From Providencia sp. (GTDB lineage: Bacteria; Pseudomonadota; Gammaproteobacteria; Enterobacterales; Enterobacteriaceae), in contig NZ_DOEH01000016.1 of the NCBI RefSeq assembly GCF_003533305.1, positions 37,238 to 101,237 of the forward strand: DNA of 64,000 nucleotides, in the 5' to 3' direction. Below are positions 38,187 through 50,203 of the stretch, piece by piece. The first letter of the stretch is position 1, and each line of letters starts with the position of its first letter. Position numbers and translations under genes: made by a program. Below the pieces are notes generated by a model. That model was not told where the DNA came from. It saw only the letters and a program-made list of their open reading frames with translations, and searched no databases.

Positions 38187-38969
38187 ATGATAATAAAGGC
38201 GATTGCTGCCTTCGGACATCGATGGATTGATATTTTTTCAGCTTTTGGCCGAGCTGGCTATATGTTATTCCGTTCACTGTTTGGTAAGCCTGAGATTAAA
38301 AAACAGTGGCCGTTGTTGATGAAGCAACTTTATGCTGTCGGTGTACAATCCTTGTTGATTATTGCTGTTTCTGGATTGTTTATTGGTATGGTTTTAGGTC
38401 TACAAGGATACTTGGTACTCACAACATTTAGTGCAGAAGCGAGCCTTGGCATGATGGTCGCGTTATCGCTATTACGTGAACTGGGCCCTGTGGTGACTGC
38501 TTTGCTGTTTGCAGGGCGAGCGGGTTCAGCGCTGACTGCTGAAATTGGTTTGATGAAAGCAACTGAACAGATTTCCAGCCTTGAAATGATGGCAGTTGAT
38601 CCCCTAAGACGTGTTATTGCACCAAGGTTTTGGGCAGGCTTTATTAGCATGCCATTGTTATCACTAATATTTGTGGCTGTAGGTATTTTAGGCGGTGCAA
38701 TAGTTGGTGTGGATTGGAAAGGCATTGATGAGGGTTATTTTTGGGCGTCAATGCAGTCTTCTATTGATTGGCGATTGGATTTAGTCAACTGTGTTATCAA
38801 AAGCTTAGTTTTCGCCTTTACGGTAACTTGGATAGCACTATTTAATGGTTATGATGCGGTGCCGACCTCTGAGGGGATTAGCCAAGCAACCACAAGAACG
38901 GTTGTTCATGCATCATTATCGGTTCTAGGATTAGATTTCATACTTACAGCTCTGATGTTCGGGAACTAA
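38187..38969 (+). CDS. mlaE: Phospholipid transport permease MlaE
   Basis: Membrane subunit of the Mla ABC transporter, 260 residues with five to six hydrophobic helices. Family blocks include [42 protein letters not shown] and [21 protein letters not shown]. Starts 7 bases after mlaF. Confidence 0.97.
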   Translation: MIIKAIAAFGHRWIDIFSAFGRAGYMLFRSLFGKPEIKKQWPLLMKQLYAVGVQSLLIIAVSGLFIGMVLGLQGYLVLTTFSAEASLGMMVALSLLRELGPVVTALLFAGRAGSALTAEIGLMKATEQISSLEMMAVDPLRRVIAPRFWAGFISMPLLSLIFVAVGILGGAIVGVDWKGIDEGYFWASMQSSIDWRLDLVNCVIKSLVFAFTVTWIALFNGYDAVPTSEGISQATTRTVVHASLSVLGLDFILTALMFGN

Positions 38970-38972
38970 GTC

Positions 38973-39470
38973 ATGCAAAGTAAAAAAAGTGAAATATGGG
39001 TAGGTTGTTTTATGTTGCTGGCGATAGCCGCAATTATCTTTTTATGTTTAAAAGTCGCTGATCTGAAATCGATTGGTAGCCAACCGACTTATCAAGTATC
39101 AGCTTCTTTTGAAAATATTGGTGGGCTAAAAGAAGGGTCTCCTGTGAAAGTTGGGGGTGTCGTCGTTGGTCGAGTTTCGAGTATTGTGTTAAATAAAGAC
39201 AACTATGTGCCTGATGTCAAAATTGATTTGTTACGTGAGTACGACAATATTCCTGATTCGAGCTCACTTTCGATTAGAACATCAGGCTTATTGGGCGAAC
39301 AATATATTGCGATGAATATTGGCCCTTCAGGCGAAGAATTAGGTATTGCCACCTTAAAAGATGGCGGTCGTCTAGAAGATACTAAACCTGCAATGGTGTT
39401 AGAAGATTTAATCGGACAGTTTTTGTATAAAAGTGGCGATAGCCAAGGCTCAGAACCTGCATCACATTGA
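38973..39470 (+). CDS. mlaD: Phospholipid transport MCE protein MlaD
   Basis: Membrane-anchored MCE-domain protein forming a hexameric lipid channel with MlaFEB. 165 residues, somewhat shorter than E. coli (183 as recalled), mainly at the C-terminus. One N-terminal helix (about 8-27) and the MCE domain ASFENIGGLKEGSPVKVGGVVVGRV with SLSIRTSGLLGEQYIA. Confidence 0.96.
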   Translation: MQSKKSEIWVGCFMLLAIAAIIFLCLKVADLKSIGSQPTYQVSASFENIGGLKEGSPVKVGGVVVGRVSSIVLNKDNYVPDVKIDLLREYDNIPDSSSLSIRTSGLLGEQYIAMNIGPSGEELGIATLKDGGRLEDTKPAMVLEDLIGQFLYKSGDSQGSEPASH

Positions 39471-39505
39471 TTTGATGTTCCCTATGGACACTAAAGGAAT
39501 GAATT

Positions 39506-40135
39506 ATGTTTAAACGTTTAATGATGGTTGCAATGTTGGTTATTGCGCCTTTTGCAATGGCAATTGATCAAACGAACCCTTATAAATTAATGGATGAAGC
39601 TGCCGATAAAACTTTTACTCGCTTAAAAGTAGAGCAAGCTAAAATTAAGCAAGATCCTGACTATTTAAGGACGATTGTTCGTGAAGAGTTACTGCCTTAT
39701 GTGCAAATAAAATATGCGGGCGCTTTAGTGTTAGGGACGTACTATAAAGGCGCTACGCCTGCACAGCGAGATGCTTATTTCAATGCTTTTGAAAATTATC
39801 TAGAGCAAGGATATGGTCAAGCACTTGCCATGTACCATGGTCAAACTTATGAGATTGCGCCAGAACAGCCACTTGGTGATAAAAATATCGTTGCTATTCG
39901 TGTGACGATCACCGATAACAATGGTCGCCCACCTGTTCGTCTTGATTTCCAATGGCGTAAAAATAGTAAAACCGGTTACTGGCAAGCATATGACATGATT
40001 GCTGAAGGCATCAGTATGATCACGACCAAACAAAATGAGTGGGGTGATATCCTTCGTAAGCAAGGTATTGATGGCTTGACCAAACAGCTAGAAATTAGCG
40101 CTAAAACACCGATTACTTTAGAAGAGAGCAAGTAG
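39506..40135 (+). CDS. mlaC: Periplasmic phospholipid carrier MlaC
   Basis: Soluble shuttle between MlaA in the outer membrane and MlaFEDB. 209 residues; signal peptide [19 protein letters not shown] cut at about 19, then [17 protein letters not shown] and [15 protein letters not shown] typical of the family. A short 35-base gap follows mlaD. Confidence 0.97.
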   Translation: MFKRLMMVAMLVIAPFAMAIDQTNPYKLMDEAADKTFTRLKVEQAKIKQDPDYLRTIVREELLPYVQIKYAGALVLGTYYKGATPAQRDAYFNAFENYLEQGYGQALAMYHGQTYEIAPEQPLGDKNIVAIRVTITDNNGRPPVRLDFQWRKNSKTGYWQAYDMIAEGISMITTKQNEWGDILRKQGIDGLTKQLEISAKTPITLEESK

Positions 40136-40136
40136 T

Positions 40137-40427
40137 ATGAGTCAGCGATTAGCATGGGAGCAAACTGAGACAACTTTGTTTTTATCGGGGACACTCGATA
40201 GAGATTCATTACTCTCGTTTTGGGATAAAAGGCAACCATTGCTAAATAGCATTGAAAAAATTGATGTTTCTGGCTTAGTGCATGTGGATTCCACTGGACT
40301 TGCGATGCTCGTTCGCCTTAAAGGTGAAATTGTCGAGAAATCACAAAGTGTAAATATTATTGGCGTTAGCGATAACTTAAATACATTGATTGAACTTTAC
40401 GGTGTCAAAGCTTTGCTTTTAAATTAA
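40137..40427 (+). CDS. mlaB: STAS-domain subunit MlaB
   Basis: Cytoplasmic STAS protein that stabilises MlaF. 96 residues. The anti-sigma-antagonist-like core IDVSGLVHVDSTGLAMLVRLKGE contains the conserved threonine. Starts 1 base after the mlaC stop, ending the operon before a terminator. Confidence 0.95.
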   Translation: MSQRLAWEQTETTLFLSGTLDRDSLLSFWDKRQPLLNSIEKIDVSGLVHVDSTGLAMLVRLKGEIVEKSQSVNIIGVSDNLNTLIELYGVKALLLN

Positions 40428-40446
40428 GTCAATTTATGTAAAAAAT

Positions 40447-40487
40447 AGCGCCTCTGCGTATATTTATGCGTCAGAGGCGTTTTCTTT
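40447..40487 (+). terminator. mla operon terminator
   Basis: CGCCTCTG (40449-40456) pairs with CAGAGGCG (40472-40479), followed by TTTTCTTT. It separates mlaB from ibaG. Confidence 0.75.
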
Positions 40488-40565
40488 GGTTTAAGAGTTC
40501 AGCGGGATGCTTTAGGATAGATGTCTATATAACCCTGTCACGAATAATCATAAAATTGAGTCATT

Positions 40566-40820
40566 ATGGAAATCAACGAAATTAAGCAAGTACTGATGGA
40601 TAAGTTATCTTTAGATGATGCTATCGTCACTGGCGATGGTAGCCATTTTCAGGTTATTGCCATTGGTGCTATGTTCGACGGCATGAGCCGTGTTAAACAA
40701 CAGCAAGCTGTCTATGCACCCTTGATGGAATATATTGCAGATAATCGCATTCATGCGCTTTCAATCAAAGCTTATACGCCAGCTCAATGGGAACGTGATC
40801 GCAAGTTAAATGGTTTTTGA
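40566..40820 (+). CDS. ibaG: BolA-family acid-stress protein IbaG
   Basis: BolA-like protein of 84 residues that binds monothiol glutaredoxin/iron-sulfur cluster. Nearly collinear with E. coli Iba[32 protein letters not shown] and [22 protein letters not shown], with the conserved histidine. Located between mlaB and murA as in E. coli. Confidence 0.96.
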   Translation: MEINEIKQVLMDKLSLDDAIVTGDGSHFQVIAIGAMFDGMSRVKQQQAVYAPLMEYIADNRIHALSIKAYTPAQWERDRKLNGF

Positions 40821-40872
40821 TCTTAAAAATCAAGCGAACAGTATATAAAATTCGACACACGAGAATACTTGA

Positions 40873-42135
<1,263 letters not shown>

Positions 42136-42219
42136 TTGAATCTGTATCGCGAACTGAGTTGTATTATTTTGTTGTGATATAACACGATATGATAATGTGG
42201 TCGCACAGTAAGAATAGAT

Positions 42220-42258
42220 AAAAAGGTTGTTCAATCAGTAAGTTAAACAACCTTTTTT
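42220..42258. terminator. Bidirectional terminator between murA and degS
   Basis: AAAAAGGTTGTT (42220-42231) pairs with AACAACCTTTTTT (42246-42258). A-run and T-run on the two sides allow it to work for both converging genes. Confidence 0.85.
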
Positions 42259-42267
42259 AATTGAATA

Positions 42268-43332
42268 TTAACCCGCTTGTCCGTCAGGGATCTCTTCAAT
42301 AACGACATCAATATTTTTGATGTCCCCTTCACGTAACACTTGAACTGATACTTTGCTGCCTGGGCGTATTTCGGCAACAAGATCCATTGTTTCAGCGGCA
42401 GAGATAGCTGGTTTTCCATCTACAGAAAGAATAATGTCGCCTTGGACAATACCAGATTTGTCGGCAGGGCCATTCGGTGAGACTTGGAAAACACGTAAGC
42501 CTTGTATTTGACTGATATTGTTATTATTAGACCTGATTTGAGGTAATTCACGAGCTGTGATACCAATATAGCCACGAATAACGCGACCATCACGGATAAG
42601 TTTTTCCATAATTTTAGTGGCGAGTGCGGTAGGGATAGCAAAGCTTAAACCCTCCGAGTTTACGCCTTGCCCTGCTGTAAACGATAGCGTGTTAATGCCG
42701 ACTAATTCACCTTCTGTATTAATTAATGCGCCACCTGAATTTCCTGAGTTAATTGAAGCATCTGTTTGTAGAAAATTTTGTCTGCGAGTGGAGCTAAGGC
42801 CAACACGGCCAGTCGCACTAATGATCCCTTGAGTCACTGTCTGGCCAATATTATAAGGATTACCAATAGCGAGAACGACATCACCTACATGGGTAATTCG
42901 TTGGGTATTAATTGGGATAACAGGCAGATTTTCAGCTTCAATTTTCAGAACAGCAAGATCTGTCAAGGTATCTGACCCAACAAGAAGTGCATCAAAAATA
43001 GCGCCATCTTGTAGAGCCACTAAGATTTGGTCTGGATTATCCACCACGTGTTTATTGGTGATGATATAGCCGTTGGGGCCCATAATGACTCCAGAACCGA
43101 GAGATTTGAGTTCGCGGCCTGATTGGGAAAAACTGCCTTTAGAGCTACTGTAGACGTAGACAACAGCAGGGGCAGCACGGCGCACGGCTTTATTATAACT
43201 GATAGGTTCACTATTGGTCTTACCATAAAGTAAGTCTTCTAGGCCTTGAGGGCGCAATGAAGGTACCGCAACGATGATAATCAAGGCGGCGAGTAGTCCT
43301 AGCATGGCTGACAATAATAGTTTTTTAACCAT
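42268..43332 (-). CDS. degS: Outer-membrane stress sensor protease DegS
   Basis: Inner-membrane-anchored trimeric serine protease that cleaves RseA and triggers the sigma-E response. 354 residues. N-terminal membrane segment (about 5-27), trypsin-like domain with histidine in ITNKHVVDNP, Asp in DLAVLKI and serine in SINSGNSGGAL, and one PDZ domain (about 255-345). Downstream of degQ on the same strand. Confidence 0.96.
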   Translation of the reverse strand: MVKKLLLSAMLGLLAALIIIVAVPSLRPQGLEDLLYGKTNSEPISYNKAVRRAAPAVVYVYSSSKGSFSQSGRELKSLGSGVIMGPNGYIITNKHVVDNPDQILVALQDGAIFDALLVGSDTLTDLAVLKIEAENLPVIPINTQRITHVGDVVLAIGNPYNIGQTVTQGIISATGRVGLSSTRRQNFLQTDASINSGNSGGALINTEGELVGINTLSFTAGQGVNSEGLSFAIPTALATKIMEKLIRDGRVIRGYIGITARELPQIRSNNNNISQIQGLRVFQVSPNGPADKSGIVQGDIILSVDGKPAISAAETMDLVAEIRPGSKVSVQVLREGDIKNIDVVIEEIPDGQAG

Positions 43333-43433
43333 ATCAGTTTTTAATCATATGTGTTTGCTAAACATATTCGTCTTTTACTTTAGAATATCGAATATTAAGC
43401 TATTTTAGGTAAGTGTCTTGAGCATAACATAAA

Positions 43434-43469
43434 AAAACAGGTACAGCAGAGAGATACTGTACCTGTTTT
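43434..43469 (-). terminator. degQ terminator
   Basis: AAAACAGGTACAG (43434-43446) and CTGTACCTGTTTT (43457-43469) form a 13-bp stem. On the minus strand the stem leads into a seven-T run (complement of 43431-43437). It separates degQ from degS. Confidence 0.85.
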
Positions 43470-43496
43470 ATTGGTTTCAGAACGATTTTTGACGAA

Positions 43497-44891
43497 TTAG
43501 TTTCTCATCAACAAATATAAGGTTTCACCATCACGTAAAACTTTCATGGCAAGTACCGGCGGTTTTGCGTCGATGATCTTGCGAAATTGGTCGATAGTTT
43601 CAACGCGTGAATCATTCACACCAAAAATTAAATCGCCTTTGACTAAGCCAATTGCAGCTGCGGGGGATTTCGGCGCAACGCTATCAACTTGAACACCTTT
43701 GGTGTTACTGACGGTAGCATTCGAAATTGTCGCCCCAAGTAGTGATTCACTTAGTTTTTCTGCTTTGGTCGTTTCACCTTCGTCGTTAACTAAAACCACT
43801 TTAACATCCATTGGCTTACCTGAACGGATTAGGCCAAGTGTGATTTCTTTACCGACTTCGCTAGTCCCAATTTTAGCTCTTAATTCAGCGAAACTATTGA
43901 TTCGTTTGCCATCAACAGAAACTAAAACGTCACCCGATTTAATACCTGCTTTTGCCGCTGAAGATTTTGGCAATACTTCACTTACAAATGCACCGCGTTG
44001 AGCATCAATGTTAAAGGCTTTTGCGATATCAGAGGTCATTTCAGCCCCTTTAATACCGAGAATGCCGCGTTTAACTTCTCCGTGCTTAATTAATTGTTCA
44101 CTCAGGTTTTTAGCCATGTTACTTGGAATGGCGAAACCAATACCGATATTGCCGCCACCTGGGGCTAAAATAGCAGTATTAATACCAATTAATTCACCAT
44201 TTAAGTTAACCAATGCACCGCCTGAGTTACCACGGTTGATTGATGCATCTGTTTGAATAAAGTTTTCAAGGCCTTCCAGATTTAATCCGCTACGACCTAA
44301 AGCAGAAATAATTCCTGATGTTGCTGTTTGGCCTAATCCAAATGGATTACCTACAGCGACAGCAAAATCACCAACACGCAGTTTGTCTGAATCCGCCATG
44401 CTGACTGCGGTTAGATTTTTAATATCTTTTGCATTTGAAATTTTCAGTAATGCGATATCTGTTTGTGAATCTTTACCGATAAGTTTTACATCAATTTCAC
44501 GCCCATCGTTGAGCTGAATTTGAATTTTATCTGCACCATCAATAACGTGATTGTTGGTTAAAATGTAACCTTGTTGTGCATCAATAATAACCCCAGAACC
44601 GAGACCTTCAAATGGGCGAACGCTTTGTTGTTGCTGTGGTGCATTCGGGCCAAAGAAGAATTTAAGTTCTTCAGGAATTTGTTGATTCTGTACACGAGTA
44701 CCAGAAACATGAATATTGACGACAGCAGGCAGTACTTTTTCAAGCATAGGTGCCAAACTTGGCATATTTTGGCTTTGTGCAGTTGCGGGTAATGTCGCAG
44801 GTAATGCCGCGCTACTGATCGCAGGGATCGTTGACAGGCTTAGCCCTAGGCTCATTGCAACAGCAGTAAGAAAGAAATTTTTTCTTTTCAT
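43497..44891 (-). CDS. degQ: Periplasmic serine endoprotease DegQ
   Basis: HtrA-family periplasmic protease/chaperone. 464 residues from the ATG at 44891 (the adjacent ATG at 44894 is an alternative). A signal peptide ends near residue 28 (AISSA). Catalytic triad in TNNHVIDGAD, DIALLKI and NRGNSGGALVN; two PDZ domains (about 290-370 and 385-460). No separate degP is in the window. Confidence 0.95.
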   Translation of the reverse strand: MKRKNFFLTAVAMSLGLSLSTIPAISSAALPATLPATAQSQNMPSLAPMLEKVLPAVVNIHVSGTRVQNQQIPEELKFFFGPNAPQQQQSVRPFEGLGSGVIIDAQQGYILTNNHVIDGADKIQIQLNDGREIDVKLIGKDSQTDIALLKISNAKDIKNLTAVSMADSDKLRVGDFAVAVGNPFGLGQTATSGIISALGRSGLNLEGLENFIQTDASINRGNSGGALVNLNGELIGINTAILAPGGGNIGIGFAIPSNMAKNLSEQLIKHGEVKRGILGIKGAEMTSDIAKAFNIDAQRGAFVSEVLPKSSAAKAGIKSGDVLVSVDGKRINSFAELRAKIGTSEVGKEITLGLIRSGKPMDVKVVLVNDEGETTKAEKLSESLLGATISNATVSNTKGVQVDSVAPKSPAAAIGLVKGDLIFGVNDSRVETIDQFRKIIDAKPPVLAMKVLRDGETLYLLMRN

Positions 44892-44894
44892 CAT

Positions 44895-45274
44895 TCCGTA
44901 GATTCTCTCAAGAATAGAATATTAATAAATAGTGTATGCAACTAAGTTATTGCCACTAGGAGCCGAGACATTGGCTGGTATCATATTTAATTTTACTGAT
45001 GACTATGACCACAGATTATGCGCAAAAGTTCCCTGAACAGATAGGCTCTATCCATTCTTTTACATCTATTTACATGTTATTTAAGTGAAACTTTAACTTC
45101 TATACAGTATTGAAATAAATCAAAATATTTAAGACGAAAGGATATTTTGTTCAATGTTGTTTATTGATGAATTTATAGAATAAGGCTCGGGTGATTGGGT
45201 TGAATTGAGGTGTTTTTATCAAAATTACCAGTAAGCGTTGGTTTAACAACCTTACTGGTGATTTGAAATGGATA
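44895..45274. other. degQ upstream region and zapG terminator
   Basis: 380 bases without a gene. The right end holds a long hairpin: ACCAGTAAG (45227-45235) with CTTACTGGT (45251-45259) and inner GTTG/CAAC, followed on the minus strand by AATTTTGAT, which acts as the zapG terminator. The rest is AT-rich and carries the degQ promoter, not individually identified. Confidence 0.65.
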
Positions 45275-45679
45275 TTATTTTTCTTTTTCTTCTACTGGAC
45301 GAAATAAACCCGATGCGCCCTCAGAATAATCCCTTGGTGGCATTTTAACAGGAGCTTGATCATTATCCGCTTCCGATTCCGTTAAACGGTAATTAAATGG
45401 GTTATCTTGTGCCGGCATATCAGGCATTAGTTCAGAAGAGCTTTGCGCCATATGCTTATACAGCTGGCGGTAATCCCGTGCCATATTATCGAGTAACTCT
45501 GCGCTGCGAGCAAAATGGCCGACGAGTTCTTTACGGTATTCTTCTAGTTCAGTGCTTTTCTTGTCTAACTCAGCTTGCGCTGTTTTTTGTTGACGAAGTT
45601 TTGGATTGCCATAACGAACAACCAATGCGCCGATAATAAAACCAACAACTAATCCTATTAGTGCATACTCCCAAGTCAT
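45275..45679 (-). CDS. zapG: Cell-division/envelope protein ZapG (YhcB)
   Basis: 134-residue inner-membrane protein (DUF1043) linking division and elongation. One N-terminal helix MTWEYALIGLVVGFIIGALVV, a coiled coil of about residues 30-75 and a Pro-rich acidic tail. Located next to degQ as in E. coli. Confidence 0.95.
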   Translation of the reverse strand: MTWEYALIGLVVGFIIGALVVRYGNPKLRQQKTAQAELDKKSTELEEYRKELVGHFARSAELLDNMARDYRQLYKHMAQSSSELMPDMPAQDNPFNYRLTESEADNDQAPVKMPPRDYSEGASGLFRPVEEKEK

Positions 45680-46079
45680 GCTAACTCCTTAATTTACTTC
45701 AATGTTCGCAGATATTAAGTTTAGCTACCCTAATGATACCTTAACACTATATCTTGAAATTATACCTTAAAACTATACCTCAGATAAATCAAAGTTGCAT
45801 GTAGGCTTCAAGTAAAGCTATCTCATTGAGTATCATATATAAAGTATGTGACTTAGAGCACAAATTAATGTCATCAATGTAACGGATGCTATACAACTTA
45901 ATAGAGGGCAGGAATACATCAGTTAATAATGAAAGAGTGGAATGTTAAGGTAAATTTCCTTACTCTATATTTATTCGTTAACCGCAAGTTAAATGATAAC
46001 TGACCCTGTTTATAGTAAGGTCAGTGTATATCATATAACGGTAAAAAAGCCGAAAAAATTTTTAAGGATTATTCCGTTA
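45680..46079. promoter_or_regulatory. zapG/zapE divergent region with a 16-base direct repeat
   Basis: The 400-base gap contains ATACCTTAACACTATA (45737-45752) and ATACCTTAAAACTATA (45763-45778), 15 of 16 identical and 26 bases apart, 60-100 bases upstream of zapG. This looks like a tandem regulator site; no known site was recognised. No further gene is seen. Confidence 0.5.
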
Positions 46080-47213
46080 ATGTCCTCGATGTCTCCTACA
46101 ATTCGTTATCAACAGGCTCTGGCGGATGGGAATTACCAGCCGGATGAAGTACAAAAGCAAGCTGTAGAGCGCTTAGATAAAATCTATCAGCAACTAATTA
46201 ATCGATCGCCGCAGTGCACACATAATGATAAACCGTTAAATATCAAACAACGTTTTGGACGTTTACTCGGTAAAAATCAAGCTAAAACCTGTGATCCTGT
46301 ACAAGGCCTATATATGTGGGGTGGGGTGGGGCGTGGTAAGACCTGGCTGATGGATATGTTTTATGAAAGCTTGCCTGGTGATAGGAAATTACGTTTGCAT
46401 TTTCATCGATTTATGAAGAAAGTGCAGGAAGATTTAATGGCGCTACAAGGCCAAGAGAATCCATTAGATATTATTGCTGATGAATTTAAAAAACAGACAG
46501 ATATTCTGTGTTTTGATGAGTTTTTTGTTTCAGATATTACCGATGCGATGATTTTGGGTACTCTTCTTGAAGGGCTATTTGCGCGAGGGATTTCTTTGGT
46601 CGCGACTTCAAATATCATCCCTGATGACCTGTATCGTAATGGTCTTCAGCGCGCGCGTTTTTTACCTGCAATTGAACAAATTAAACAATATTGTGATGTT
46701 ATGAATGTGGATGCTGGTATTGATTATCGTCTGCGTACATTAACTCAAGCTCACCTGTTCTTATCACCAATAAATAATGAAACTCGCCAGCATCTTAATG
46801 AGGTATTCGTTAAGTTAGCAGGGAAATTGGGTAAACCGAATCCAATACTCGAAGTGAATCATCGTAAAATGCAGGCAATTAATGCGACTGAAGGCGTACT
46901 GGCTATCAGCTTCAAAACTTTGTGCGAAGAACCTCGCAGTCCAAATGATTACATCTACCTGTCGAATTGTTATCACACGGTACTTTTATATGATGTTCCG
47001 ATTATGGGCACAAGTGAAGAGAACTCATCTCGCCGATTTATTGCATTAATTGATGAGTTTTATGAGCGTAAGGTTAAATTAATTATCAATGCTCAAGCGC
47101 CAATGGAATCGCTTTATCAAGGTCAACTATTAGCGTTTGAATATCAGCGTTGTCTTTCTCGTTTACAAGAAATGCAAAGTGAGGAATACCTAAAAATACC
47201 TCACCTCGCCTAG
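46080..47213 (+). CDS. zapE: Cell-division ATPase ZapE
   Basis: AFG1-type P-loop ATPase that associates with the Z-ring under low-oxygen conditions. The ATG at 46080 gives 377 residues (MSSMSPTIRYQQALADGNYQPDEVQK); the frame extends 29 codons upstream without ZapE resemblance. Walker A is in GLYMWGGVGRGKTWLMD, Walker B in ILCFDEFFVSDITDAM. C-terminus SRLQEMQSEEYLKIPHLA matches E. coli. Confidence 0.95.
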   Translation: MSSMSPTIRYQQALADGNYQPDEVQKQAVERLDKIYQQLINRSPQCTHNDKPLNIKQRFGRLLGKNQAKTCDPVQGLYMWGGVGRGKTWLMDMFYESLPGDRKLRLHFHRFMKKVQEDLMALQGQENPLDIIADEFKKQTDILCFDEFFVSDITDAMILGTLLEGLFARGISLVATSNIIPDDLYRNGLQRARFLPAIEQIKQYCDVMNVDAGIDYRLRTLTQAHLFLSPINNETRQHLNEVFVKLAGKLGKPNPILEVNHRKMQAINATEGVLAISFKTLCEEPRSPNDYIYLSNCYHTVLLYDVPIMGTSEENSSRRFIALIDEFYERKVKLIINAQAPMESLYQGQLLAFEYQRCLSRLQEMQSEEYLKIPHLA

Positions 47214-47921
<708 letters not shown>

Positions 47922-47933
47922 TCGGGATTATAA

Positions 47934-48329
<396 letters not shown>

Positions 48330-48362
48330 TTTATTGCCCATTGGGCATGAAATTGATGATAA

Positions 48363-48390
48363 AGCCCGCCTTTTTGGCGGGTTTTTTATT
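48363..48390 (+). terminator. rplM-rpsI terminator
   Basis: CCCGCC (48365-48370) and GGCGGG (48376-48381) with a T5 loop, followed by TTTTTT: a classical intrinsic terminator. Confidence 0.92.
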
Positions 48391-48914
48391 TATATCAAGT
48401 AAATACATATCTAGTATAAGTAGTAATGAATTGAGCTAATTGATTGTTGATAGCGAGTTTAAATCATCTCACCTATGAATTTTTGATGAATATAAAAGAT
48501 AATTATTTTAAATTCTGAGCGTACTTATTTATTTTAAAATTTAAAATAATTTTCTCAGTGTGATTTTAACGTTTTATTTATAAAAATAAACAATATCCAT
48601 GGAGTTAACTTCAGGGTTTTTGTGCTTATTTTTTGTTTGTTTTTGGTTTTATCTGTCGATATTGCTAATTGTATTCTTCATTATTAAAATTAAGTTATGC
48701 TTTTTCCACTATTGTCCCCCTAAGTTGTTCAAAATCTGTTAGAATATGTGCCTGTTTTTTTATTTCATTATTTCTCGCTTTATTATTGCGAGAGGGTTGC
48801 GCTGACTTTTGTTATGGATAATTGAAAGTATAGTGCAGGGGATTTTAAAATGGGTAATGGGTAATTAAATAATTTAATTACTGTTTCGTCCATTTTTGTA
48901 ATTTGGAGGTTTTA
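48391..48914 (+). promoter_or_regulatory. sspA upstream region with a nested inverted-repeat leader
   Basis: A 524-base, very AT-rich gap without a gene, consistent with H-NS-type control of sspA. Close to the start codon, a perfect 21-base palindrome (arms GTAATTAAAT and ATTTAATTAC, 48861-48881) sits inside a second inverted repeat AAAATGG (48847-48853) / CCATTTT (48890-48896). Transcribed, they would form a long stem ending 18 bases before the sspA ATG, just before the GGAGG site. Confidence 0.55.
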
Positions 48915-49556
48915 ATGGCTGTTGCTCCTAATAAACGTTCGGTAATGACATTATTCTCAAGCCCAACCGATATCTTTTGTCATCAAGTCCGTATTGTACT
49001 GGCTGAGAAAGGTGTTAGCGTTGAAGTTGAAAATGTCGAACCAGGTCATCTGCCTCAAGATCTTATCGATTTGAACCCGTACCAGAGCGTTCCGACACTT
49101 GTTGACCGCGATCTCACTCTGTATGACCCACTCATTATCATGGAATACCTTGATGAGCGTTTTCCTCATCCACCATTAATGCCAGTTTACCCTGTTGCGC
49201 GTGGTACTAGCCGTCAGCTAATGAACCGCATTGAAAATGACTGGTATTCATTGATGTATAAAATTGAGAAGGGTAACGCGCAGGAAGCTGCTAGTGCTCG
49301 TAATCAATTAGCTGAAGAACTGCTTGCAGTTTCTCCTGTATTTGCTGAAAAAGCATTCTTTATGAGTGATGAGTTTAGTTTAGTCGATTGCTATTTAGCA
49401 CCGTTGCTGTGGCGTTTACCTGTATTAGGCATTCAAATCGACCCTAAACCAAGCAATAAGCATCTACAGGTGTATATGCAAAAGGTATTCGCACGTGATG
49501 CATTCTTAGCTTCCTTGACTGAATTAGAGCGTGAAATGCGCCCTATGACCCGATAA
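48915..49556 (+). CDS. sspA: Stringent starvation protein A
   Basis: GST-fold protein that binds RNA polymerase and sigma-70 during starvation. The ATG at 48915, with GGAGG upstream, gives 213 residues starting MAVAPNKRSVMTLFSSPTDIF; a TTG four codons earlier is less likely. The conserved SspA pocket region PHPPLMPVYPVARG is intact. Followed by sspB. Confidence 0.97.
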   Translation: MAVAPNKRSVMTLFSSPTDIFCHQVRIVLAEKGVSVEVENVEPGHLPQDLIDLNPYQSVPTLVDRDLTLYDPLIIMEYLDERFPHPPLMPVYPVARGTSRQLMNRIENDWYSLMYKIEKGNAQEAASARNQLAEELLAVSPVFAEKAFFMSDEFSLVDCYLAPLLWRLPVLGIQIDPKPSNKHLQVYMQKVFARDAFLASLTELEREMRPMTR

Positions 49557-49571
49557 GTGAGATAAGACACA

Positions 49572-50078
49572 ATGACTGAGATGACACCAATGACACCACG
49601 TCGCCCTTATCTGTTACGTGCGCACTATCAGTGGTTGCTCGATAACGATATGACTCCGCATTTGGTGGTTGATGTCACCGTACCTGATATTAACGTTCCG
49701 ATGGAATTTGCCCGTGATGGACAAATTGTATTAAACGTTGCTCCTCGTGCAGTGGGTAACTTTGAAATTACCAACGAAAATGTCAGTTTTAATGCGCGCT
49801 TTGGGGGAATTCCACGCCAGGTTTATGTACCAATGGCGGCCATAATGGCTGTTTATGCACGTGAAAATGGCGCGGGTATGATGTTTGAACCTGAAGCGGC
49901 TTACGAAACTGAATTATCATCTGTATCTGAAATATTTGAAGATGAATTGACAGATAAAATTTCTTTGGTTCATGACACTGAAATGACAAATGAAGCACAA
50001 GAAAATGAACACGTTTCACCTGATGATGAGCCACCACGTCCGCCAAAAGGTCGTCCTGCACTTCGAGTTGTTAAATAA
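49572..50078 (+). CDS. sspB: ClpXP adaptor protein SspB
   Basis: Adaptor delivering ssrA-tagged proteins to ClpXP. 168 residues; RPYLLRAHYQWLLDNDMTPHLVVD and ARFGGIPRQVYVPMAAIMAVYARENG form the ssrA-binding domain, followed by an acidic linker and the ClpX-binding tail RPALRVVK. Fifteen bases after sspA. Confidence 0.97.
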   Translation: MTEMTPMTPRRPYLLRAHYQWLLDNDMTPHLVVDVTVPDINVPMEFARDGQIVLNVAPRAVGNFEITNENVSFNARFGGIPRQVYVPMAAIMAVYARENGAGMMFEPEAAYETELSSVSEIFEDELTDKISLVHDTEMTNEAQENEHVSPDDEPPRPPKGRPALRVVK

Positions 50079-50144
50079 CGTTTTATTAAATAACACGTTG
50101 TTAATAAAGCTTAAATAGGTAGCGAGTCACATTGTGTACTTGAT

Positions 50145-50176
50145 AAAAACAGAGGTATCTTGCCTCTGTTTTTTTA
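50145..50176. terminator. Bidirectional terminator between sspB and gltD
   Basis: AAAACAGAGG and CCTCTGTTTT form a 10-bp stem (50146-50172) followed by further T residues on the plus strand and preceded by A residues serving the minus strand. Confidence 0.85.
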
Positions 50177-50203
50177 TTTTCAGCAATAAGATACAAATGG
50201 CAG

